Shown here: positions 56,930 through 64,000 of the stretch, in pieces
How the letters are laid out: every line of letters begins with the position of its first letter
How positions within the stretch are numbered: the first letter of the stretch is position 1
From: Trichopria drosophilae
Taxonomy: Eukaryota > Arthropoda > Insecta > Hymenoptera > Diapriidae
Direction of reading: 5' to 3'
Assembly (NCBI GenBank): GCA_030407085.1
Contig: CM059586.1
Coordinates: 27,949,501 to 28,013,500, forward strand
Length of the DNA stretch: 64,000 nucleotides
The notes under the pieces: generated by a model
The model's input: the letters and a program-made list of their open reading frames with translations, nothing else
Told to the model about the DNA's origin: nothing
Database searches by the model: none
Translations under genes and position numbers: made by a program

Positions 56930-57480
56930 TTCTCGAACAATCTTTTACCGCATAAAAAACAAGTCGCATGCGCGTATAGAGAATTTTGCATTTGCGCTAC
57001 TGCACATATGCATACATATGTGTTTCTATAGGTAAAGGGGGAACGCCGGCGACTTGTGCGGATAAAACGTGCGCAAAAGGCGAGCCAAGGCCGCACAGCG
57101 ACCACCGTGCACCGGTTCACGCATCCGCATCCTGCTCTCGCGCGGTTCGCCAAGCTCGCGCATACATCTAATCGAATTTCGCTCGGCAAAATGCGTTTCG
57201 CAATCGAGCCGCTCGCCGACGCCGGGCGATGCGATTTCCCTTTCGTCGTTCGCCTCATTGTGCAAACCGACATTTTTGCCACATCGCGTCGCAACTTGGA
57301 AAATGAACAATGGACGTCGGCGTGCCGCGTTATGTTTAATTCACTCGCTATATTCGATGGTCGCGACTTTAGGTCCTTCGAGCCGGATATGCGCGCGGAA
57401 ACGCAAGAGATACGTATAGACATTGGTTTGAGGCGTAAATGTAGGCTCAATTCAGAAAAAAGTGAATAATACAGACACGT
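56930..57480. promoter_or_regulatory. Strong CpG island-like patch
   Basis: By far the most CpG-rich 500 bp in the window, for example GCGCGCGGAAACGCAAGAG-type sequence near 57390. Five overlapping frames on both strands (56920-57450 minus; 57056-57469 plus; others) stay open together, which shows lack of AT-rich stops rather than a gene. It has no repeats. It may be a promoter or enhancer or a conserved element. TATGTGTTTCTATAGGTAAA near 57017 offers a donor-like GTAAAG. Confidence 0.3.
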
Positions 57481-58231
57481 TTTTACTTAGCTTTTGTGAA
57501 ACTTTCAAACGAATCAAGAATTCTTAAAAAACATTTGGGTTATTTATTAAACTAAATTTAAATCCTGGATCTTATTGGAATCAAAAGAGTTTCAAAAGGG
57601 CCTCCACAGCTGCGCCAAGAAAAATTAGTAACATGAAGGTGGTTCAAACCTTGGCCTTGACATTCAGCTGATTCCGTAGTATAAAATGAATCCAATTTTT
57701 GGCTAGTTTCTGTCCCAGTTTCTTTATTTCCCATGTTAAAGATATAGGAAAACTGGACAGTTTAACATAAAACTGGACGGATTTCTACCAGGATTCCTAA
57801 TGATATTAATAGCTATTTTTCCTCTATTTTTTACCTCGAACGAGGTGTCCCAAAAGCTCTCACTTAAGAAGCTTGTCCGGGTGCAGGTAAGTACAAATGC
57901 GAGTTATTTGTAACTATTTTCTTCATGGCTGTATTTCTCTAATAGATTCTCATCGTATCAACCAAATATTAAGAAAACTAAGGTTTTCGAGTTAAAAGTG
58001 ACTCTTACTGAATACTTAGTTAGAATCTGTACTAAATCACATTGAGAAAAACATATAGTAATATTGACTAAAATATAATGTTGCCTTTTATGCAGCCAAA
58101 TATTTTAAGAATTTCAACAATACATTTCAGTTGAATTGACCAAATGTTACTGAATCGGTATCCTTATTCAATTTGAAGAACTAATATAGTAGTCACATTG
58201 ACTAAATACTTAGGTGGTAACTGGCAACTAC
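57481..58231. other. AT-rich stretch with a likely MITE at 58.04 kb
   Basis: CACATTGAGAAAAACATATA at 58037 looks like a left end of the CACTGAGAAAAA group, followed by ATTGACTAAATA-type scrambled motifs to about 58215. No gene. Confidence 0.4.
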
Positions 58232-58440
58232 AAATTTAGGCCGGGAAACGAAGTTCCGAAAATCAAAACCCCGAAAGGCTAAAATTTCGATGTTGCGTGA
58301 GTCGAAGGTATTTTAATTTGCTTTCTTTTTCCAAATTTTCAAAGACAAAGTGAAGAAAATTACACTGGAGCCATGCTGTATCGAAATTTTGGCCTTTCGG
58401 TGTGTTGATTTTCCGAACTTTATTCCCCGGTCCAAATTTA
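58232..58440. mobile_element. 209-bp foldback, CAAATTTAGGCCGGG ends
   Basis: AAATTTAGGCCGGGAAACGA at the left pairs with CCCCGGTCCAAATTT at the right, and CCGAAAATCAAAACCCCGAA then AGGCTAAAATTTCGA pairs with TCGAAATTTTGGCC, TTTCGGTGTGTTGATTTTCC. No coding capacity. Confidence 0.7.
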
Positions 58441-59239
58441 GTCAATAATATTAAAAATTTTTTTGCAGCGAACATTTCTTGGAGTCTCTTAACCTCACAA
58501 AATTTGCGGAAAACGGCTTAATATTAGAAGAAAGCGTTTTTTGTCAATTCCGGATATTTCAGAGGCTCTTTTTGGGCTCAATTTTTGTCGAATCGTCTCA
58601 TATAAGGGGTCAAATTGTTCATTTTTTCAGCGCTACGACTTTCTCATAGTGTTGTTTCAATCGCTTTTGATCGATATGAGATAAACAAGAAAAACCGCAA
58701 AAATGGGCATTTTTTTTAACCATTTTTATGACTATAGCAAGCAAAATATTCACTTTAGGTCAAAGAGCTTCAGAAATGAATTGTTGAAAGTGACTTTAAA
58801 ATGACCCTAATTTGGTTAAGATATCTTCAAAAAAGTTATTGCAAAAAGAGATTTTTTCTAAACTTCAATGGCGCGCCAATCAAATTGTAGGCATCGGATT
58901 CAGTTTTGGTAAAGTACTTTTTTGCTTGAAATTTTATATAGAATACGTACCTCCGATACGGTCTAAGAGTTGGGGGACACCTCGTATAAAAGAAGCTTCT
59001 TATCAGGGTATTTTTTCAATAAATATCGATTTTCGGCCTGATATCGGGTTTCAGATGAGCTAACTGTATTAGGAGAGTGCAGTCGATAGTTCTAATTTTA
59101 AGTTACGTTAATATAATATTGAAATTTATGATGGCATAACCAAAATGGGGCCTATTCGATAAAGTTTCCCGCAAGAATTTTAATATGTTTCAATTAATCA
59201 TATTTTTTGAAAGTAAAGGAAAAGGGCAACATTTTGTTT
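58441..59239. other. No gene recognised
   Basis: The frame at 58812-59063 (+) has no domain. GGGGACACCTCGTATAAAAG (58975) and CGAACGAGGTGTCCCAAAAG (57838) are partial inverses 1.1 kb apart, which may mark the ends of an old element spanning 57.84-59.0 kb. Confidence 0.35.
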
Positions 59240-59600
59240 TTGTTGTTCAATGGTGCTGATTTAAAATCAAACCGCAGAAATTTAAAATTCCAATGTGGCT
59301 TATCTAAAATGGCAATCAACAATCTTGAAGAACGTGGAATGGCTTATTCTGGGGATTTCTGGGTGCCTTGAATTCGAATCTGAGGCAAAAATGTCCAAAT
59401 TCAAAATATCAGATAAAGGATGTCGACAAACATTTCTAAATTCGTTACAAAATTCAAAATGGCGGACAGACGATGGCGACACAATATTTTCTAATCTGTA
59501 GAATTGACCAGAAAATGTTATTTAGGGCTTTTGGGAGTTGCTGAATTCGAATCCGAGGACAAAATTTGAAAATTCATGTTTTTTCATTGTCATTTGAAAG
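59240..59600. repeat. Diverged ~115-bp ATGGCGG units
   Basis: TGAATTCGAATCTGAGGCAA (59369), TTCAAAATGGCGGACAGACG (59454) and TGAATTCGAATCCGAGGAC (59541), with TTGGGAGTTGC between, follow the order of the family at 12.9 and 17.1 kb. Confidence 0.5.
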
Positions 59601-61185
59601 GGCGACCCAGAAAATTGTAAAATTAAGTTCAACGTTTTTGTTGAATCGGAAATAATGATGAAATCGTTGAATGTGAAATAAAAATGTTGTGCATTTGGGC
59701 ATTAATGGGTTAAACTGCATAATCATCAATGTGATGATTGTCTTTTCAGGATCAAAATAAGTAGACGCTGGTTGGAATTTAGTTAATGAGAGATCCTCCG
59801 TTGATAAAAATATAAGGTTTTATGATGTCATTGCTGATGTTGCAAGATGAAATTGATCACATCTGTGCAAGTTCGTATCTGTAAAGATCGAACGCCTATC
59901 CAATTTTTATCTAATATCAATTAAGTGACAGAATTAAGTTAGATTCTGGCATGATTTGAAACATTGATCTGTTTCTTCAGATCTGTTTTTCAGACGTACC
60001 CCACAAAAGCGCCAGAATTGATCGAAAAACGTCAATTCCAATAATTAACAGCCCTAACTTGATTAATGTAGAATAAACTTCAATTTCGCATAAGGGGAAG
60101 TAAAAAACTGCTAAATTAGTCGAAATTAAATAATGGAAGATATTTGAGTTAATGAGTCCCAGTCCGTATAGGGCAAATGGATAGATAAGATGGTAAATGT
60201 TTGTAATATTTTTGTAATTCCAACCAAAGTAAGTTTTTAGGTAACGCTTACCTAGTTAATTCTTGGCATTTTTGCTATAGTGGATGAAAATTTATGTGGG
60301 TTGTTTTGAACTTTAGAGAATTTATTAAAACTAGCATGGTGGAAGACATTTAGTTGTATGTAGTCCCACATTAAAAGAAATGTTTGTTTACAGTTAATGT
60401 AATAGCTTCATAGTAAAGCTTCATAGTAATTTAGATTTTGATCTTAAAGTAAGATACTTTATCCTGCAGTTCTCGTAATCTTAGATTCGGTTAAATTTGT
60501 TATGTTAATGGTTAATATAAGAATTTCAAATATTAATGTTGGTATCATTGGGTAACATGTATTATATTTACGTGCTTACAATTTCGACGAAACAAAGGTG
60601 AATAAACATACACGCGCAGTCATTCGATTTTCTCGAATTTGCCGACGCATTGTCGACATGCGCAGTTCAAACGAGAGAATTTAATACAAGATATAAAATA
60701 TATAGTTTGCGAAAGCTCATTAAATGTTGAAATATATACCTATTAATATACAATAACAGTGCATGAAAGTACTGGAATTTTCACTTCAAAGTTACCTATG
60801 GTTTTTTACTTTACAGTTACTGTTTTAACTTTACAGTCAATGTAAGAGAAATGAGCTTAAATTAACTATTAGCAAATAATTTTTAATAAGAATAGTGTAC
60901 ATATAACATAAATTTACACACGGATATAGTTTTACTATGTAGATTGTAACTATACTTCTATAAATATAATTCTCTCATTGAGAGAATTAGACAATAAAAT
61001 TTCTTTGCCGTTTATAAAATAATTTGATATTTCTTTGTGTGAATGGTGCATTTACTAATGGTAAAAAAGGAACGTAAACAATACAATGTGAACATCCGTC
61101 GTTCAAATGCGAACTCCCAAAAAACTCGAAATAGTGTAAACATTTATAAAATTTCAAGATAACTAAATACACGCATCTAGGGTAC
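59601..61185. other. AT-rich stretch, nothing recognised
   Basis: No gene or clear repeat. CGACGCATTGTCGACATGCG near 60643 is a small GC-raised spot. Confidence 0.4.
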
Positions 61186-61223
61186 GGCTACCAGATCCCT
61201 GCTGAAGAGCGCATCTGGTAGCC
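61186..61223. repeat. 11-bp perfect hairpin, GGCTACCAGAT stem
   Basis: GGCTACCAGAT (61186-61196) and ATCTGGTAGCC (61213-61223) pair perfectly around the 16-nt loop CCCTGCTGAAGAGCGC. It is GC-rich within AT-rich flanks. Role unknown. Confidence 0.6.
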
Positions 61224-64000
61224 AAGTGCGAACCGCTTTTTAATGTAATAGATTTTGTTTATTAATTTTTATGTGGGGGTTTTTCTATTCACCTTTTCTC
61301 AATAGTAAAATATATATTTCTGGCCTTATATGCTCCGTTATTTTAGAATCTCGTCGCGTTCGTTCGGATTTCAACGATGCATGTTTACATTGTAATGTTT
61401 ACGTTTTTTTTTCATTTATTAAATGCGCCATCACATAAAGAAATATCAAATTAACTACATACTTTGTTTAATTAAAGGCGTTGCTTTGTCTATTTAAGAA
61501 GGTTATTAATATTAACTAAGTATTTCTGTTAGCTTTTTTTGTTCATTGATGTATGACGGAATTGTCTTCTTTAAGGGGCGGCTAATATGAACTCGCCATG
61601 TTCCGACGTAATAACACAATTAAATACTATGTTCTGGTGTCCAAAGAATAAATTTCGTCGGTAACAACGCGAACTGCTTGATTACTACAACAAATTGCAC
61701 ATCGTTCACGCAGTGCACAAAATTGGAGCACGAATTGCAAATTTTATGAAATTCATAACAGACATTTCAATTATTTTAAGTAAATTGTTGAGAGAAGCAT
61801 CAATTTCAAGAGAAGAATAGCTTTCTATAATATTTATGATAATATAATTACAAAATCAAGATAAAAAAAGAGGGGTAATCGTCAAATGTTTACATTTTTG
61901 TTATTCAAAACGGTTCCAATTCAACACTACTATACAGAGAGAGCGAAAAAGGTTAATGGAACCATTTTAGAAAAGTAACAAACGTGATTATAAAAAACGG
62001 TTAAATTAACCATTTCCATAGTAAAACAAAACAAAAACATTGTTCCGTTTACTATTTCCCAATACTTAAATATGCAGCATAGCACATAACCTCAAATGTA
62101 CCGAAGCTTTACAGTTAAATACTCATTCGAAATATTCTTGACTAGAAAAATAGATTCAGTAAAAGTGATTAAACGAAAATAATTACTTATCATCATAAAA
62201 AGCAATTATTGTATGTTATATTTTATAATATTATCAATTATAAAAATAAAATACTGTCAACTACAACTTTTCACGATGTTAATTGTACTACTGTGAATTC
62301 TTAAATAATCAAGGGAAAAAATAAGGATATTTAAATTTGTAAATCTTTAATTTGACAAATAAAATCAGTTTCAACAGACGTATGTAACATCTTACTGTCA
62401 CTTTTTCTGTTTACTAATAAAATTTGATTTCAAGTAATTTCTTAGTCTTGGTTATCAGATCCTTAGTAACAAATTGCGGTGAATCCTTAAATTTTTATAT
62501 TTATCTCTGAATTGTAAAAGCAACATTTTGTTTTTGTTATTGATTTAATCTTTTTTTATTATGGATATCATCAGTTTTTTCAATTATTCATCAGCATTAG
62601 TTTAATCAACTATTCCTCTTTTTACACCCTATTATCAAATTATACTTACTGTTTTATAATATTTAAATGCAATCCAAATAAATGCAATTAACGATATGTA
62701 TAAAAGTAACTAATGAAATTTTATACCGACGAAATTATAATAGTTTTCCATGTAATCCTTAAGAATAATAGCATCAAAACACAATCGACAGTTAAACGTT
62801 GATGAAATTAATATAAGTCAATCACATTTATCAAATGTTTCGCTGTGGCAAAATCGTCAACTTAGCAGATACTTGCACAACTGTTCTGTACATATTTGTT
62901 GCTACACCTACAAGTCAAGCATTAATCACAAACTCGCATAAATAAATAAAATTATAATAAATATCAACATATACATTCGGAGGTGATTAAGTATAAATCA
63001 AATTATTAATTGCACTAATAATGTGCTCACCCGAGTCACATTATTATTACTAAACGTTTAATATAAAGAAAAGCCTGGAACGCATGTTGCTTGCTGACAT
63101 TTCGTAACGCTTCCAGTATCAATAACCATTTTTTAACGCATGCAGATCATATGTATTTATGCGCGAAACGCATGAATCATTAAAACGAGTACGCAAAATG
63201 CCTGACGATAAATTTATTGTTCATATATACACCCACGCATCGACACGTGAAATCGACAAGTATCGTAAATTAAAGTAAAAAGCATCTGGTTAGTGTATAT
63301 TTAACTTCAAGCTTATCCTGTTGAATTTCTTCAAAAGTAATCTCGTGCAGTTTTCATTTAAATCTTGGATCCGAATTCGCATCATCATGTCGAGCTTAAG
63401 TTTGTGCTTATTTTCATACTTGTGCATATTTTAAAACCCGTTTGCATTACCCAGTGCAATATGCCGTTATCTCCACCACTAAGACGCCCATGTCAATATG
63501 ATCGCATATAATAAAAATAACGATTTCAATTTTGCGGGTAATAAAATTTGAGAGTAAAATTTTGCATATAGAAAGCCTGAATTTAATTAATGTTTTCTGG
63601 GCACAAACGGAGTATTTAAATTTCCGGTTTGTTCGTTTATAAATTTTTGTTCGTCTTAAGTTTAATATTATTGGAATGCAAAAATATAAAATTTTTATTC
63701 GTGTAAAATGTCATCAATTATTTAAAGTTTAGGTTCTTCGGCAAGAAGTTATGCATACATTTTACTTTAAATGGAAATCAGGTGGAATTTGTTACAAATT
63801 TTTGTAATTAATAATGGTGGACGTTTAATGGGTAGCTGATTACAAATTCTCTTAAACTGTAGGTTAGGAAGGTTACATGGGAAAATGAACTCCTTATCCC
63901 AAAGAAGAAAATATTGGTTCCAACTAAAACAGTAATTATGCGTCCTATTAACAACTATTAAAAATGTGAATAATTGTTTGTGAAAAAGGACGGTTCCGTT
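61224..64000. other. AT-rich stretch to the window end
   Basis: No gene recognised. ACAGAGAGAGCGAAAAAGGT near 61934, followed by GGTTAAATTAACCATTTCC-type motifs, suggests one more small MITE. At 63834-63853 GTAGCTGATTACAAATTCTC is a fragment of the ~115-bp ATGGCGG family. Confidence 0.4.

Noticed and set aside
56920..57469. Overlapping long open frames on both strands in the CpG-rich patch
   Set aside because: They are open together because AT-rich stop codons are rare there. None shows a domain, and they contradict one another.

Overview
This window is nuclear DNA of an animal, most likely an insect. The base composition is AT-rich. It holds one clear host gene, many short inverted-repeat DNA transposons, a decayed non-LTR retrotransposon, a Ty3/gypsy integrase fragment and a decayed DNA transposon. 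The non-LTR reverse transcriptase resembles copies I know from ant and wasp genomes, so Hymenoptera is my best guess, but that is inference. There is no bacterial or organellar organisation, no rRNA and no CRISPR array.

The only confident host protein gene is a small Ly6/uPAR-type protein (25.74-26.20 kb, + strand). It has a signal peptide, an eight-cysteine three-finger pattern and a GPI-anchor-like tail, all in one exon. Several patches of raised GC/CpG content (4.4-4.8, 9.1-9.6, 22.9-23.2, 29.1-29.4, 35.7-36.2, 40.1-40.5, 46.7-47.2, 48.06-48.46, 56.93-57.48 kb) look like candidate enhancers or untranslated exons of a large gene. The one at 9.27 kb has a TATA box and initiator at canonical spacing.

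The mobile part is the real content. From 16.84 to 22.83 kb four inverted-repeat elements lie almost end to end: a 1.1-kb palindrome built from ~115-bp tandem units, two 0.75-kb TA-flanked foldbacks with nearly identical arms, and a 3.2-kb autonomous-type transposon. That transposon encodes a broken transposase. Its catalytic D-D-E, zinc ligands C-C and H-H, and several landmark motifs sit at the spacings of vertebrate RAG1, and its left end begins CACGGTG, the Transib/RAG signal heptamer. This is the most interesting object here.

From 30.2 to 33.0 kb a pogo-like MITE abuts a 5'-truncated non-LTR retrotransposon. The retrotransposon has a perfect 15-bp target duplication and is itself split by a 1.18-kb element with a TTA duplication. 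A gypsy integrase with intact HHCC and D-D35-E residues but a frameshift lies at 43.2-44.4 kb. The rest consists of about twenty smaller foldback elements, microsatellites and stretches where I see nothing.
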